Shown piece by piece: positions 18,137 to 28,510 of a DNA stretch of 64,000 nt. The DNA is from Pseudogracilibacillus auburnensis (GTDB taxonomy: Bacteria; Bacillota; Bacilli; Bacillales; Amphibacillaceae). The translations under genes and the position numbers were made by a program. Below the pieces are notes generated by a model that worked only from the letters and a program-made list of their open reading frames with translations, made no database searches and was not told the origin of the DNA. How positions within the stretch are numbered: position 1 is the stretch's first letter; every line of letters begins with the position of its first letter. The stretch lies in the NCBI RefSeq assembly GCF_003201975.1, contig NZ_QJJQ01000012.1:62001-126000 (forward strand). Reading direction: 5' to 3'.

Positions 18137-20137
18137 ATGACAACGCAAATAGAACAACAATCAATTAACACAATTCGAACACTCTCTATCGATGCAATAG
18201 AGAAAGCTAATTCTGGACACCCTGGTTTACCAATGGGAGCTGCTCCAATGGCTTATTCACTATTTACAGATTTTATGAATCATAATCCTAAAAACTCCAA
18301 ATGGTTTAATCGAGATCGTTTTGTTTTATCAGCAGGACATGGATCCATGCTATTATACAGTTTACTTCATTTATCAGGTTATGATGTAACAATGGAAGAC
18401 ATCAAATCATTTCGTCAGTGGGGGTCAAGAACTCCAGGGCACCCGGAAGTATTAGATACAGATGGGGTAGAAGCAACAACAGGTCCATTAGGTCAAGGGA
18501 TTGCCATGGCTGTTGGAATGGCTATGGCTGAAGCTCACTTAGCTGCAAAATATAATAAAGATAATTTTCCAATCATCGATCACTATACATATACTCTAGT
18601 TGGTGATGGAGATATAATGGAAGGAATATCACATGAGGCAGCCTCTTTAGCAGGACATCTCGGATTAGATAAGTTAATTGTTTTATATGATTCGAATGAT
18701 ATTTCTCTTGATGGTGATTTAGACCGTTCTTTTTCGGATAATACGGAAGGGCGTTTTAAAGCATATGGTTGGCAAGTTATTCGAGTTGAAAATGGAAATG
18801 ATTTGGCAGAGATTAGAAAAGCAATTCAATTAGCTAAAGAAAATACTACTCAGCCAACTTTAATTGAAGTGAAAACAATTATTGGTTATGGTTCACCAAA
18901 TAAATCAAATTCTTCTGCTTCACATGGTGCTCCTTTAGGGGAGGAAGAAGCAAAGTTAACGAAAGAATATTATCATTGGACACATGAGCCTTTTCATGTT
19001 TTGGAAGAAGTTTATGCTGACTTTGAAGAAAAAGTGGTTGTAAATGGTAAAGCAAAAGAGGAAGCTTGGAATAAACTGTTTGATGCATATCAAAAAGAAC
19101 ATCCTAAACTTGCAAAAGATTTAGATATTGCGATTCAAAACAAATTACCAGAAGGCTGGGAAAGTGATTTACCGACATATGAAACTGGTAAAGATACATT
19201 GGCAACACGAGCATCCTCAAGTGATTTAATTAATGCTATTGCAAAAACAGTTCCTAATTTCTTTGGTGGTAGCGCCGATCTTGCAAGTTCCAATAATACG
19301 ATGATGAAAGAAGATGCTGATTTTACGAAAGAAAGTTATGATGGTCGTAATATTTGGTTTGGTGTTCGCGAATTTGCAATGGGAGCAGCATTAAACGGAA
19401 TGGCTCTACACGGTGGATTAAAAGTGTATGGTGGAACATTCTTTGTATTTAGCGATTATGTACGACCTGCAATGAGATTATCAGCCATTATGAATACTCC
19501 TGTTACATATGTATTTACACATGATTCTATTGCTGTTGGTGAAGACGGTCCAACACATGAACCGGTAGAACAACTAGCATCTTTAAGAGCAATGCCTAAC
19601 CTATCGGTGATGAGACCAGCTGATGGGAACGAAACCCAAGCTGCTTGGCGTTTGGCTTTAGAATCAACAAATAAGCCAACAGCCCTAGTACTTACTCGTC
19701 AAGGATTACCGACGCTTGAAAATACGGCTCAACATGCGTATGAAGGCGTAAAACGCGGTGCATATGTCGTAAGTGATGCGAAAAATAGTGCAGATGCCAT
19801 TCTTTTGGCAACAGGATCAGAAGTAAGTTTAGCAATACAAGCTCAAAAAGAATTGCTAGAAAAAAATATCGATGTTCGAGTTGTCAGTATGCCGTCATGG
19901 GATCGTTTTGAGGAGCAGGATAAGGCATATAAAGAGGAAATAATCCCATCAACAGTAAAAAATCGTGTCGCAATTGAAATGGCTTCTTCCTTAGGATGGG
20001 ATAGATACGTTGGCGATGCCGGAAAAGTTATTGCTGTCGATAAATTCGGTGCTTCTGCAAAGGGAGATAAAGTTGTCGCAGAATATGGCTTCACAGTTGA
20101 GAATGTTATTAAACATGTAGAAGATTTACTTTCATAA
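18137..20137 (+). CDS. tkt: Transketolase
   Basis: This thiamine-diphosphate enzyme of the pentose phosphate pathway moves two-carbon units between sugar phosphates. The 666 residues show the N-terminal TPP domain ([35 protein letters not shown] with the metal-binding Asp and following NDIS). The central domain carries the catalytic Glu in VREFAMGAA and [16 protein letters not shown], and the C-terminal domain [23 protein letters not shown] precedes the ATG. Position between ynzC and yneF is the standard Bacillus arrangement. Confidence 0.97.
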   Translation: MTTQIEQQSINTIRTLSIDAIEKANSGHPGLPMGAAPMAYSLFTDFMNHNPKNSKWFNRDRFVLSAGHGSMLLYSLLHLSGYDVTMEDIKSFRQWGSRTPGHPEVLDTDGVEATTGPLGQGIAMAVGMAMAEAHLAAKYNKDNFPIIDHYTYTLVGDGDIMEGISHEAASLAGHLGLDKLIVLYDSNDISLDGDLDRSFSDNTEGRFKAYGWQVIRVENGNDLAEIRKAIQLAKENTTQPTLIEVKTIIGYGSPNKSNSSASHGAPLGEEEAKLTKEYYHWTHEPFHVLEEVYADFEEKVVVNGKAKEEAWNKLFDAYQKEHPKLAKDLDIAIQNKLPEGWESDLPTYETGKDTLATRASSSDLINAIAKTVPNFFGGSADLASSNNTMMKEDADFTKESYDGRNIWFGVREFAMGAALNGMALHGGLKVYGGTFFVFSDYVRPAMRLSAIMNTPVTYVFTHDSIAVGEDGPTHEPVEQLASLRAMPNLSVMRPADGNETQAAWRLALESTNKPTALVLTRQGLPTLENTAQHAYEGVKRGAYVVSDAKNSADAILLATGSEVSLAIQAQKELLEKNIDVRVVSMPSWDRFEEQDKAYKEEIIPSTVKNRVAIEMASSLGWDRYVGDAGKVIAVDKFGASAKGDKVVAEYGFTVENVIKHVEDLLS

Positions 20138-20209
20138 TTATTAATTGTTTTATCACGGGTTATTGTTTATACTGTTTAAGGAATTATTTTTTAGGGAGGA
20201 TCACGTTTA

Positions 20210-20434
20210 ATGGCAACAATATGGGTAGTACTTATTGCACTTTTGGCACTTATTGCTGGGGTTGCGCTCGGATTTTTTATCGCGAGAAAATATATGATGA
20301 ACTATTTAAAGAAAAATCCACCAATTAATGAACAAATGTTACGGACATTAATGATGCAGATGGGGCAAAAACCGTCGCAGAAGAAAATTAATCAAATGAT
20401 GCGTGCAATGAGTAACCAAGTGGATAAAAAATAA
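20210..20434 (+). CDS. yneF: UPF0154 membrane protein YneF
   Basis: This 74-residue protein has one N-terminal membrane helix ([20 protein letters not shown]) followed by [20 protein letters not shown], then [20 protein letters not shown], the family signature. TAGGGAGGATC precedes the ATG. A terminator follows, so tkt-yneF ends a unit. Function unknown. Confidence 0.95.
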   Translation: MATIWVVLIALLALIAGVALGFFIARKYMMNYLKKNPPINEQMLRTLMMQMGQKPSQKKINQMMRAMSNQVDKK

Positions 20435-20443
20435 TTTGGCCAT

Positions 20444-20496
20444 AAACCACTTTCTTGAACAAAGGGAATCATGTTCAATGAAAGTGGTTTTAGTTT
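20444..20496 (+). terminator. Terminator after yneF
   Basis: AAACCACTTTC...TTGAACA pairs with TGTTCAATGAAAGTGGTTT; a T-rich tract follows. Confidence 0.85.
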
Positions 20497-20623
20497 TATG
20501 TATGTGCAGATGAATTTTTATCATTAGATTTTTAAAGTAAATATTGTTAATATTAAACATACAGTTACATATCCTTTATAGCTTACATATAATACAATAG
20601 AATTTTCATAAAGGGTGAAAAGC

Positions 20624-21001
20624 ATGGTGAATCAAAATTATCATACAGTTTTTTTTCGACCTGTAGGCTATAATGATTATAATTTTACGCCAATTGGTAA
20701 TAGTAATCCTAGGTTAGCCCCGTTTCGAAATCGGGTATCATATAAAATAAATGAATATTTTTTAAGAGGTCTCGTTTATATACAATCTATTTTAAAACTT
20801 CTTTTATCAAGCTCACCTTTCATTGAGCAGTATGGTCCAGTCATTAAAGAACTACCTAAAATGTACACACTTGTAAAAGCGTTTAAAGAAATTAACAATA
20901 GTGAACTTGAAGAAGGAATAGAAGAACAAAACGAAAATGATGAATATATGGAGAAAAATACGTTTAGATCTGATGAATCTTTACCAAAATTATTTATATA
21001 A
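20624..21001 (+). CDS. YqfQ/VrrA-like protein
   Basis: This 125-residue protein has a middle segment PFIEQYGPVIKELPKMYTLVKAFKEI that closely follows the YqfQ/VrrA family block (IPMIQQYGPLVKNLPALWKL). The N-terminus is rich in Tyr, Asn and Pro; the C-terminus is acidic. Relatives are spore-associated, but the role is not defined. ATG 20624 has AAAGGG at 8 nt and is preferred to GTG 20615. The msrAB gene follows after 31 bp, so the two may share a transcript. Confidence 0.65.
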   Translation: MVNQNYHTVFFRPVGYNDYNFTPIGNSNPRLAPFRNRVSYKINEYFLRGLVYIQSILKLLLSSSPFIEQYGPVIKELPKMYTLVKAFKEINNSELEEGIEEQNENDEYMEKNTFRSDESLPKLFI

Positions 21002-21032
21002 TAGTTAGAAATATCCATAGGAGGAGCATTAT

Positions 21033-21992
21033 ATGAACAACCAATTTGAGAAAGCAACTTTTGCAGGTGGATGTTTTTGGTGTATGGTTGAACCTTTCGA
21101 TGAGCGACCGGGAATTGAGCAAGTAGTTTCAGGTTACACGGGTGGTGAGTTAGCCAATCCAACGTATGAGCAAGTATGCTCAAATACAACTGGACATGTA
21201 GAGGCAGTACAAATCACCTTTAATCCGTCCATCTTTTCATATGAAGACTTAGTCAATATATACTGGCAACAAATTGATCCGACCGATGAGGGGGGACAAT
21301 TTCATGATCGTGGTGATTCATATAAAACAGCAATATTTTACCATAATGAACACCAGAAGAACGTTGCTGAAAAATCAAGGGACAATTTAGAAAAAAGCGG
21401 TAAGTTTAAGAAACCTATTGTGACAAAGATTATTCCGGCGAAACCTTTTTATCCAGCAGAGGAAGAGCATCAATACTACTACAAAAAAAATCAATTCCAT
21501 TATAAAACATATAAGAAAGGTTCTGGCCGTGCACAATTTATAAAAGATAACTGGCAGAAACAGTTTGATAAGACGGAGCTAAAACAAAAGTTAACACCTG
21601 AACAATATTTTGTCACACAAGAAAATGGGACAGAGCAGCCTTTTCATAATGAATATTGGGAACATAAAGAGGAAGGGATTTATGTTGATATTGTCTCAGG
21701 TGAAGTTTTGTTTTCTTCAAAAGATAAATTTGATGCCCATTGCGGTTGGCCAAGCTTTACAAAACCAGTCGTTAATCAACAAATAACCGAACATCTTGAT
21801 ACATCATATGGAAGAATCCGAACGGAAGTTAGAAGTAAAGATGCTGATTCACATTTAGGTCACGTGTTTGATGATGGTCCAAAAGAACATGGTGGATTAC
21901 GTTATTGTATTAATTCAGCTGCGCTCAGATTTATTAAAAAAGAGGATATGGAAAAAGAAGGATACGGAAAATATTTGTATTTATTCAACTAA
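21033..21992 (+). CDS. msrAB: Bifunctional methionine sulfoxide reductase MsrA-MsrB
   Basis: One chain reduces both S and R epimers of methionine sulfoxide. Residues 1-165 are MsrA with the active site GGCFWCM (catalytic Cys 14). Residues 180-319 are MsrB with [24 protein letters not shown] and the catalytic Cys in [11 protein letters not shown]. In B. subtilis the two are separate genes; a fusion is found in many other Firmicutes. AGGAGGAGC precedes the ATG. A small DUF6501 gene follows after 41 bp, before a terminator. Confidence 0.97.
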   Translation: MNNQFEKATFAGGCFWCMVEPFDERPGIEQVVSGYTGGELANPTYEQVCSNTTGHVEAVQITFNPSIFSYEDLVNIYWQQIDPTDEGGQFHDRGDSYKTAIFYHNEHQKNVAEKSRDNLEKSGKFKKPIVTKIIPAKPFYPAEEEHQYYYKKNQFHYKTYKKGSGRAQFIKDNWQKQFDKTELKQKLTPEQYFVTQENGTEQPFHNEYWEHKEEGIYVDIVSGEVLFSSKDKFDAHCGWPSFTKPVVNQQITEHLDTSYGRIRTEVRSKDADSHLGHVFDDGPKEHGGLRYCINSAALRFIKKEDMEKEGYGKYLYLFN

Positions 21993-22033
21993 CAGTTGAC
22001 GATAATGATATTATGTAAACTAGGAGAGAGAAA

Positions 22034-22237
22034 ATGATTCATTTAAATTGGGAGAAAAATCCTATTATAAAACGTGTAAAATGTATCCATGCCGAGGCTA
22101 AAAAGTATAAAGTTAATAATATGCTAACAAAAGGAAAAGAATATGATGTTATTAATGAGACAGAAGAGTTTATTTTTGTAATTGACAATAGCAATCGAGT
22201 TGCTGGGTATTATAAGGAATATTTTGAAACAATATAA
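22034..22237 (+). CDS. Small DUF6501-type protein
   Basis: This 67-residue protein begins MIHLNWEKNPIIKRVKC and has KGKEYDVINETEEFIFVIDN followed by AGYYKEYFE. The pattern matches short Bacillaceae proteins grouped as DUF6501. AGGAGAGAG precedes the ATG. It lies downstream of msrAB and ends before a terminator. Function unknown. Confidence 0.75.
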   Translation: MIHLNWEKNPIIKRVKCIHAEAKKYKVNNMLTKGKEYDVINETEEFIFVIDNSNRVAGYYKEYFETI

Positions 22238-22282
22238 GAATTTCAGTAAAAATGAGATTAATGCAAATTTTAATGATAGAGT

Positions 22283-22322
22283 AAAGTGACGATAAGCATT
22301 TCATCCATTATCGTCACTTTTT
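22283..22322 (+). terminator. Terminator after msrAB-DUF6501
   Basis: AAAGTGACGATAA and TTATCGTCACTTTTT form the stem and T run. Confidence 0.9.
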
Positions 22323-22497
22323 CAACAGATGTTATTCCAATAGGCTTAAATAAAATTTTAAAATAGATTATTCCCTAACTGATCATGGCTTATGGGTAGA
22401 TCTATTTTTTTCTTTCGTGATTAGTACTAAAGCCAGTTATAAGTGTAAAAGCTCCATATGCCGACATAAGAATTACCTCTAATTCAAAAAGTAAATC

Positions 22498-22526
22498 AAA
22501 ACATCTCTAGAAATAGAGATGTTTTA
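22498..22526. terminator. Hairpin with T run upstream of yhfW
   Basis: AAACATCTCT-AGAAAT-AGAGATGTTTTA looks like an intrinsic terminator. It is the only feature seen in the 390-bp gap 22238-22628 besides the msrAB terminator. It could be the end of a short unidentified RNA or a second terminator. Confidence 0.6.
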
Positions 22527-22628
22527 TTATTGGGACAAATTTCGGATACGATGAAATACGAAATTGATGAAATTTATCTTTTATTTTGGGAACAATAAAG
22601 GCATCATTTAAAAAGGAGTATAGGATAA

Positions 22629-24158
22629 ATGACAAATAATTTACCTAATCAATCTAAGAGTTATTGGCATGATTCAGTTGATTTGCCACATTTCCCAAAA
22701 TTAGAAGAAAAAATAACAGTTGATGTGGGCATCGTTGGTGCTGGAATAACTGGTATTACAGCAGCATATTTATTATCTAAACAAGGTTTTAATGTATGTT
22801 TGATCGACGCAGGGTATATTTTAAATGGGACTACTGGACATACAACCGCAAAAATTACGGCACAACATGGTCTAATTTACGATGAGTTCATCAACCATTT
22901 TGGTGTAGAAAATGCAGCGAAATATTATATGGCTAATGATGAGGCACGGAATTTTATCGAAAAAATTGTTACGGAAAATAATATTGATTGCCATTTTACA
23001 ACGGAAGATGCATATATTTATACTAATTCTGAACAGTACGTAAAAAATATTGAAAATGAATGGAAGGCATATGAAAAATTAAATATAAAAGGAGAGATAT
23101 TGGACACAACACCACTTCCGTTTGCTGTTAAAAAAGCAATTAAAATGGAAAATCAAGCTCATTTTCATCCATTAGAATATTTAAATACGCTTATTGATGA
23201 GTGTCAAGAGAACGGAGTACAAATTTTTGAAAATACAAGAGCAGTAAGTATTGAATATAATAAACAACCAGCAATCATTACAGAAGATGATCATAGAATA
23301 ATCTGTCGCTACGTTATTCAAGCATCACATTATCCATTTTATGATGGTACAGGATTTTATCCGATAAAAATGTATGCGGATCGTTCGTATATTATCGCAG
23401 CAAAAACAAAAAAAACGGTTGAAAATGGAATGTATATTAATGCTGAAACACCTACACGTTCAATTCGACCAGTTACGATTAATAATGAAAAAATGTTACT
23501 TATTGGCGGAGATAATCATAAAACAGGTCAAAGTCATGGACAAATGATGGCACATTATGACACTTTAAGAAAATTTGCAGATGAAAAATTTCAATTACTA
23601 AATATTCCTTACAGATGGTCTGCTCAAGATCAAGTAACAGTAGATAAATTACCATATGTGGGTTATGTCACGAAGAATCAGCACAATGTATTTGTTGCAA
23701 CTGGCTATAGGAAATGGGGAATGACAAACAGTACGAATGCTGCATTAATACTTCACGATCTTATTATGGAGAAAGATAATCAATATGCAGATCTTTTTTC
23801 GCCAGCGAGAGATATTAAAGTAGATCCTTCCATTCGTAAATTAATTAGTTTTAATACAGATGTAGCAAAACATTTAATTAAAGGGAAAGTTGATAGTTCA
23901 AATGCTGATATTGAGGAGCTTAAACAAAATGAAGCATGTACAACTATCATTAATGGCCAACGAATTGGAGTATATAAAGATGAAGATGAACAAATTCATG
24001 CAGTCGATACAACTTGTACTCATTTAGGTTGTGAAGTAGAGTGGAATAATGCGGAAAATTCTTGGGATTGTCCATGTCACGGATCGAGATTTACATACAC
24101 GGGGGATATTTTAAATGGGCCAGCTGTAAAACCACTTAAAAAAGTAACAATAAAATAA
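22629..24158 (+). CDS. yhfW: FAD-dependent oxidoreductase with C-terminal Rieske domain (YhfW)
   Basis: The 509 residues join a DadA-type FAD domain to a Rieske [2Fe-2S] domain. The dinucleotide motif GIVGAGITGITAAYLL is at about residues 36-51 and NGTTGHTTAKITAQHG near 70. The C-terminal domain has the two cluster-binding boxes CTHLGC and CPCHGS. This arrangement is that of YhfW of B. subtilis, whose substrate is unknown. The domain order suggests electron transfer from a flavin-oxidised substrate to the iron-sulfur centre. AAAAGGAGTA precedes the ATG. Confidence 0.93.
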   Translation: MTNNLPNQSKSYWHDSVDLPHFPKLEEKITVDVGIVGAGITGITAAYLLSKQGFNVCLIDAGYILNGTTGHTTAKITAQHGLIYDEFINHFGVENAAKYYMANDEARNFIEKIVTENNIDCHFTTEDAYIYTNSEQYVKNIENEWKAYEKLNIKGEILDTTPLPFAVKKAIKMENQAHFHPLEYLNTLIDECQENGVQIFENTRAVSIEYNKQPAIITEDDHRIICRYVIQASHYPFYDGTGFYPIKMYADRSYIIAAKTKKTVENGMYINAETPTRSIRPVTINNEKMLLIGGDNHKTGQSHGQMMAHYDTLRKFADEKFQLLNIPYRWSAQDQVTVDKLPYVGYVTKNQHNVFVATGYRKWGMTNSTNAALILHDLIMEKDNQYADLFSPARDIKVDPSIRKLISFNTDVAKHLIKGKVDSSNADIEELKQNEACTTIINGQRIGVYKDEDEQIHAVDTTCTHLGCEVEWNNAENSWDCPCHGSRFTYTGDILNGPAVKPLKKVTIK

Positions 24159-24177
24159 CGAAAATGTAAAAATAATG

Positions 24178-24205
24178 TTGTGTATTGTAAATCATTTGTT
24201 ATAAT
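24178..24205 (+). promoter_or_regulatory. Vegetative-type promoter of the pdaC-like gene
   Basis: TTGTGT, a 16-bp spacer and a perfect TATAAT (24200-24205). A start about 7 bp later would exclude the in-frame TTG at 24205 as the translation start of the next gene. Confidence 0.65.
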
Positions 24206-24252
24206 TGAGTCAGACAAATATAGACAGTTTTTTTAAGAGGGGATTATGGCAA

Positions 24253-25683
24253 ATGGTTAAAATGATAAAAGGAGTCAAACGAATTAAATGGCCTGGATGG
24301 GTCGTCATTTTTTTACTGTTTTTAGGGTTAACTTTTATGATTGGAAAGACTGCTCAAGCAATTCAAAAGATTACACATAAGGAAGCAATTTCTGTAAAAA
24401 TAAACAGTGAGCAAATTGACACTGGTATAAAACTACAATCTGAAACGAAAGAAGCTGATTCATTTACCTCGTTTGTCACTTATCCATATACCGAAATAGA
24501 GGCAATCGATCTACCAATTAGAAAATGGGTATTAGAACAAGAAAAGTTATTTCATGAAGAGATAGAACAAATTGAAATGATGTTTGGTGAAAATATCGAA
24601 GCTCATTTTAATTTACAAACAGAGATTAAAAAAATAAATGATGATTTATTCAGCATTTTAATGACCGTCGAACAACATGTGAACGAAGAAAATGAATATT
24701 CATTATTACAAACATTTACGATAGACCTGCAAGCTGAAAAAATTGTCGAATTAAATGATATAATAAATAAGGCAGAAGAAATCGGAAATGAATTATTTTT
24801 ATTATTTAAAGACAATATACCGGAAAAATCAACATTTGATGAAGATAGTTTAAGGGGTAAATTACAAAATATACAACATATAAACTGGGTAATCGATAAT
24901 GATAATATCAATTTTTATTTCAATCCAAACGAAATTGGCAATAAAAAAATCATTGAAATCAACATACCCCTTATCAAATTACATAAATATTTAACTGATG
25001 AAATGACATCGATTTTAATTTCTGATGAAATGGCCCAAGAAATTAAAAGGGAGTCATCAGACGAATCAGATAAACTAAAAACAAATGGAAAATATATTGC
25101 ATTAACCTTTGATGATGGACCAGATGAGGAAGTAACACCAAGAATTTTAGAAACGTTACGGGAATATAATGCAAAAGCAACTTTCTATATGTTAAGTCAG
25201 AAAGCTACTAATAATCCTGAACTTGCAAAACAAGTAGCCGATGAAGGCCATGAAATCGGAAATCATAGTATTACACATGCAAATTTAAATACAGTTGGTG
25301 CATCTCGGATTCACTCAGAAGTAGTTGGTTCAATGGAACAAATTGAAAAAGCAACTGGTGTAAAACCAACGACATTTCGACCTCCATATGGAGAGTTCAA
25401 CCAAACTGTTATAAATCAAGCAGCTGATTCCAATCAATCTATTATTATGTGGTCTGTTGATACACTAGATTGGAAGCATCGAAATGCAAATTCTGTCTTT
25501 GAAAATATGAAACTGGCACGCTCAGGATCAATCGTATTAATGCATGATATTCATGCTACTACAGCAGATGCCTTACCGCAAATCATGGAATATTTAACAG
25601 AACAAGGTTTTGAATTTGTTACTGTATCTGAATTACTTCCATTAATTGATGGTGAAGGTGCTGGACCGTATTATGGAAATTAA
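24253..25683 (+). CDS. Membrane-anchored polysaccharide deacetylase (PdaC-like)
   Basis: The protein has one N-terminal membrane helix (WVVIFLLFLGLTFMIG), an extracytoplasmic DUF3298-like region of about 230 residues, and a C-terminal NodB deacetylase domain. NodB motifs are complete: TFDDGPD, HEIGNHSITH with the metal-binding His pair, RPPYGEFN, MWSVDTLDW and LMHDIHATT. This is the layout of B. subtilis PdaC, which deacetylates N-acetylmuramic acid in peptidoglycan. AGAGGGG lies upstream of ATG 24253. Enzymes of this type also act on chitin oligomers, so the exact target is uncertain. Confidence 0.88.
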   Translation: MVKMIKGVKRIKWPGWVVIFLLFLGLTFMIGKTAQAIQKITHKEAISVKINSEQIDTGIKLQSETKEADSFTSFVTYPYTEIEAIDLPIRKWVLEQEKLFHEEIEQIEMMFGENIEAHFNLQTEIKKINDDLFSILMTVEQHVNEENEYSLLQTFTIDLQAEKIVELNDIINKAEEIGNELFLLFKDNIPEKSTFDEDSLRGKLQNIQHINWVIDNDNINFYFNPNEIGNKKIIEINIPLIKLHKYLTDEMTSILISDEMAQEIKRESSDESDKLKTNGKYIALTFDDGPDEEVTPRILETLREYNAKATFYMLSQKATNNPELAKQVADEGHEIGNHSITHANLNTVGASRIHSEVVGSMEQIEKATGVKPTTFRPPYGEFNQTVINQAADSNQSIIMWSVDTLDWKHRNANSVFENMKLARSGSIVLMHDIHATTADALPQIMEYLTEQGFEFVTVSELLPLIDGEGAGPYYGN

Positions 25684-25705
25684 TATTTGAAAGTGGAACT
25701 ATTGG

Positions 25706-25745
25706 ATGCAGACGATTATATGATTATGTATCGTCTGCATTTTTT
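25706..25745 (+). terminator. Terminator after the pdaC-like gene
   Basis: ATGCAGACGAT and ATCGTCTGCAT stem followed by T6. It marks the left end of the accessory region. Confidence 0.9.
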
Positions 25746-25768
25746 ATAATATGTTATAACTTCTTATA

Positions 25769-26115
25769 ATATATATTATGTAAACTAGAATATTTTCAAG
25801 TGAAACAATAACTTCACCCTCTAAGTTCTCATAATAACTTTTATTAGGAACTAATTAGTACAGTGTCCATCTAATTTCAGCTACTGTACTAATAATCCCT
25901 AATGAATGTCGGTTCGTTAATCGCTTATGTCGCTATATAAATTACTGGTACGGCTCCGTTATTAAATTTATTGGAGGTCGTAACCATGGAAATATCTTAT
26001 TTCCACAAGCTATCGATGAATTTTTGTTCTATTTGCAAGTTGAGAAAAATTATTCTGATAACACACTTCGATCCTATGCATATGACTTAGAACTTTTTCA
26101 TCAATTTTTAGTTAA
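25769..26115 (+). repeat. Repeat R1: leader and 5' end of the tyrosine recombinase gene
   Basis: Two parts of this block recur, degenerated, at 32396-32645: TATTATGTAAACTAGAATAT (from about 25773) and the stretch from AAATTACTGGTACGGCTC through the recombinase N-terminus to about 26115. Copy R1' lacks the roughly 110 bp between the two parts. R1 and R1' are direct repeats flanking the streptogramin-resistance operon. Confidence 0.8.
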
Positions 26116-26887
26116 CCACAATCGTTCTCTTAAAATGCATGAACAATCTTCATCGACATCAAGACGTTTTATTCAGGAGCAAATATTAAAACATCAAATC
26201 CAGCCGCGCACCTTGCAACGGCGAATTTCATGTTTAAAATCTTTTAGTAAATATGCGCTTCAAGAAAATTGGTTAAAAAATGATTTTATGGCAAATGTGC
26301 AAGTGCCAAAATCTGATCAAAAATTGCCAGTTTATATGTCCTTATCGCAATTACAACAATTATTTTCATTTTTAGAACAAGATGTTGGTGATTTTTCCTT
26401 ACGTAATGAAACGATGTTTAAATTATTAGCGACAACTGGCATGCGTCGGCAAGAATTAGTTGATCTAACCTGGGAACAAATTGATTTTGACACAAACACT
26501 TTTCGTGTTATCGGAAAAAGGAGAAAAGAACGTCTCCTCCCTCTTCACGATATTGTCGTCCCTTTATTGATCGCATATAAGAAATCAATGCCAGCGCATC
26601 GCACTTATCCAACAGAACCAATCTTTTTAAGTTATCGAGGTACTCAAATAGATCCCCGTGGTTTGAGCGTATTTAAAAAATTGTTGAAGCAAGCTGGTTT
26701 ACCACCAGAACGATTTTCATTACATCATTTGCGACACACGTTTGCGACAATACTTTTAAATGAAGAAGATGTTGATTTAAAAGTATTACAGGAACTTCTT
26801 GGACATGAAAGTCTTAGTACGACTGGCATGTATACACATATTAACATGAAACAAAAGCGAAAAGTTATGTCCGCATGGAAACTGTAA
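26024..26887 (+). CDS. XerC/XerD-type tyrosine recombinase (start uncertain)
   Basis: This is a site-specific tyrosine recombinase. The N-terminal SAM-like domain starts FLFYLQVEKNYSDNTLRSYA. The catalytic residues are all present: Arg in TGMRRQELVDL, Lys in GKRRKERLLPL, His and Arg in HHLRHTFATIL, His in LLGHESLSTTGMYTHI and the Tyr in MYTHI. The only in-frame start is TTG 26024, which has no ribosome-binding site and truncates the family N-terminus. An ATG at 25986 with GGAGG is in another frame, although the recombinase frame is open across it (AIDEFLFYL). A frameshift near the 5' end, or an unusual start, is likely. It converges on vat with a 31-bp gap. It may be a Xer-like element recombinase rather than the housekeeping XerC. 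Confidence 0.82.
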   Translation: MFYLQVEKNYSDNTLRSYAYDLELFHQFLVNHNRSLKMHEQSSSTSRRFIQEQILKHQIQPRTLQRRISCLKSFSKYALQENWLKNDFMANVQVPKSDQKLPVYMSLSQLQQLFSFLEQDVGDFSLRNETMFKLLATTGMRRQELVDLTWEQIDFDTNTFRVIGKRRKERLLPLHDIVVPLLIAYKKSMPAHRTYPTEPIFLSYRGTQIDPRGLSVFKKLLKQAGLPPERFSLHHLRHTFATILLNEEDVDLKVLQELLGHESLSTTGMYTHINMKQKRKVMSAWKL

Positions 26888-26918
26888 TTTCTTTATTTAT
26901 AAATTCACTAACTTCTTT

Positions 26919-27593
26919 TCAATCAGTATCGAGGCTAGTTTTGGATCCTTTTCTATCAAGGTTTTTCTTAAGTGCGTCAACATCCAAGCTAAGAATGGCA
27001 TCAATATTATCAAAGATGACTTCGTTTTCTAAGTCCCACCATTTTATTTTTAGTAATTCTTTTATTTTCGATTCAGAGAATCGTTTCTTTATTTTCTTAG
27101 CAGGATTTCCTCCAACAATCGTGTAAGGTTCAACGTCTTTTGTAACGATGGACTTGGCTCCAATAATCGCTCCATCCCCAACATTTACTCCTGGCATAAT
27201 TGTAGCGTCTAGTCCAATCCAGACATCATTGCCAATAACAGTATCTCCTTTTAAAGGTAGCATATCCAATGTAGGTGTATACTTTTCCCACCCGTTTCCG
27301 AAGATATTAAATGGGTAAGTGGAACCATCCATGCGATGGTTAGCTCCGTTCATTATAAAAGTTACCCCAGGACCAATTGAACAAAATTTTCCGATGATCA
27401 ATCGATCCCCTATTACTTCATAATGATATAAAACCTGATCCTCAAAAAGTTCTCCATGCTTGCTATCATAATAAGTGTACTCGCCAACGATAATATTTGG
27501 CTTTGTTAATGATGGTCTAATAAACTGAAGGTTTTTATTCTCTTCTATTGGATATACTTTATTTGGGTTCGGCCCTTTCATATTTACTGACAT
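26919..27593 (-). CDS. vat: Streptogramin A O-acetyltransferase (Vat family)
   Basis: Vat enzymes acetylate group A streptogramins with acetyl-CoA. The 224 residues form a left-handed beta-helix of hexapeptide repeats. The block [15 protein letters not shown] is that of VatA-VatE, with the catalytic His at residue 86 here (residue 82 if counted from Met 5, the VatD number). [11 protein letters not shown] and the C-terminal helix KIKWWDLE are also typical. AAAAGGAGTG precedes the ATG at 27593. It is the last gene of the operon, 17 bp after vgb. A general xenobiotic acetyltransferase is possible, but the active-site block and the vgb/vga neighbours favour streptogramin A. Confidence 0.92.
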   Translation of the reverse strand: MSVNMKGPNPNKVYPIEENKNLQFIRPSLTKPNIIVGEYTYYDSKHGELFEDQVLYHYEVIGDRLIIGKFCSIGPGVTFIMNGANHRMDGSTYPFNIFGNGWEKYTPTLDMLPLKGDTVIGNDVWIGLDATIMPGVNVGDGAIIGAKSIVTKDVEPYTIVGGNPAKKIKKRFSESKIKELLKIKWWDLENEVIFDNIDAILSLDVDALKKNLDRKGSKTSLDTD

Positions 27594-27610
27594 GTATCAT
27601 ACACTCCTTT

Positions 27611-28498
27611 TTATGATTTATTTCTAATATGACCTATTTTATTACACTCTAATGCAAACCAGATATCCCCATTTGGGTCACATGCAATACCGTGTGGTTC
27701 TGCTGATGATGTTGGAATTTTATATTCATTTATTTTTCCATCAATTACGGAAATTTGACCAATCTTATTTGCTCCCCATTCAGTAAACCACATTTCATCA
27801 TTCTTTCCCGCAGTAATAGCGTGTGGACGTGAATTTGGAGTTGGAATATCATATTCTCTAATCTCACCATCAGTAGTAATTCGACCTATTTTATTTCCCA
27901 TAATTTCTACAAACCAGATTGCACCATCGTTGCCATTAGTAATACCTACTGGAGCTGCTGCATGTGTTGGTAGAGGATATTCAGTTATCTTTCCTTTATC
28001 CGTAATTCTTCCAATTGAATTATTTTGGTTCTCCGTGAACCAAAGAGCGTAATCCGAACCTAAAGTAATAAATGTAGGATATGACCCCTTATTTGGCAGG
28101 TCATATTCATATATAGTACCATCTGCCGTCAACTTTCCTATCCGGTTTCCATTCATCTGAGTAAACCATATTTCACCATTTGGACCTTCCGTTATTCCAT
28201 AAGGACCAGAATCAGGCTGTGGCAATGGATATTCTGTAAAATCACCTGTTATTGTCATTTTTCCTATTTTATTTGCTCCATTCTCTGTAAACCATATATC
28301 ACCACTGGAAGAAACAGTTAAGCACATTACTTTAGCGTTAGGGGTTGGAACTGTATACTCTCTTATTCTGCCATTTTGATCTATACAGCTGATTTTATTT
28401 GCTTTATGTTGAGTAAACCATACATTTCCGTCTTTTGCTGAAGCTATGCCATAAGGTCCAGAGTTAGTTCTTGCAATCGTATATTCTGTTATATTCAT
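27611..28498 (-). CDS. vgb: Virginiamycin B lyase (streptogramin B lyase)
   Basis: Vgb linearises group B streptogramins by an elimination at the ester bond. The 295 residues form seven blades of about 42 residues, each with a pattern like GxIWFTExxxNKIGxI. The catalytic and metal-binding residues known in Vgb (H228, E268, H270) match H226 in SRPHAIT and E267/H269 in AEPHGI. Length agrees with plasmid Vgb (299). GAGGAG lies before the ATG, 12 bp after the stop of the ABC-F gene, so cotranscription is almost certain. Vgb-like propellers of other function exist, but here all three residues and the context agree. Confidence 0.93.
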   Translation of the reverse strand: MNITEYTIARTNSGPYGIASAKDGNVWFTQHKANKISCIDQNGRIREYTVPTPNAKVMCLTVSSSGDIWFTENGANKIGKMTITGDFTEYPLPQPDSGPYGITEGPNGEIWFTQMNGNRIGKLTADGTIYEYDLPNKGSYPTFITLGSDYALWFTENQNNSIGRITDKGKITEYPLPTHAAAPVGITNGNDGAIWFVEIMGNKIGRITTDGEIREYDIPTPNSRPHAITAGKNDEMWFTEWGANKIGQISVIDGKINEYKIPTSSAEPHGIACDPNGDIWFALECNKIGHIRNKS

Positions 28499-28510
28499 AC
28501 TAAATCTCCT

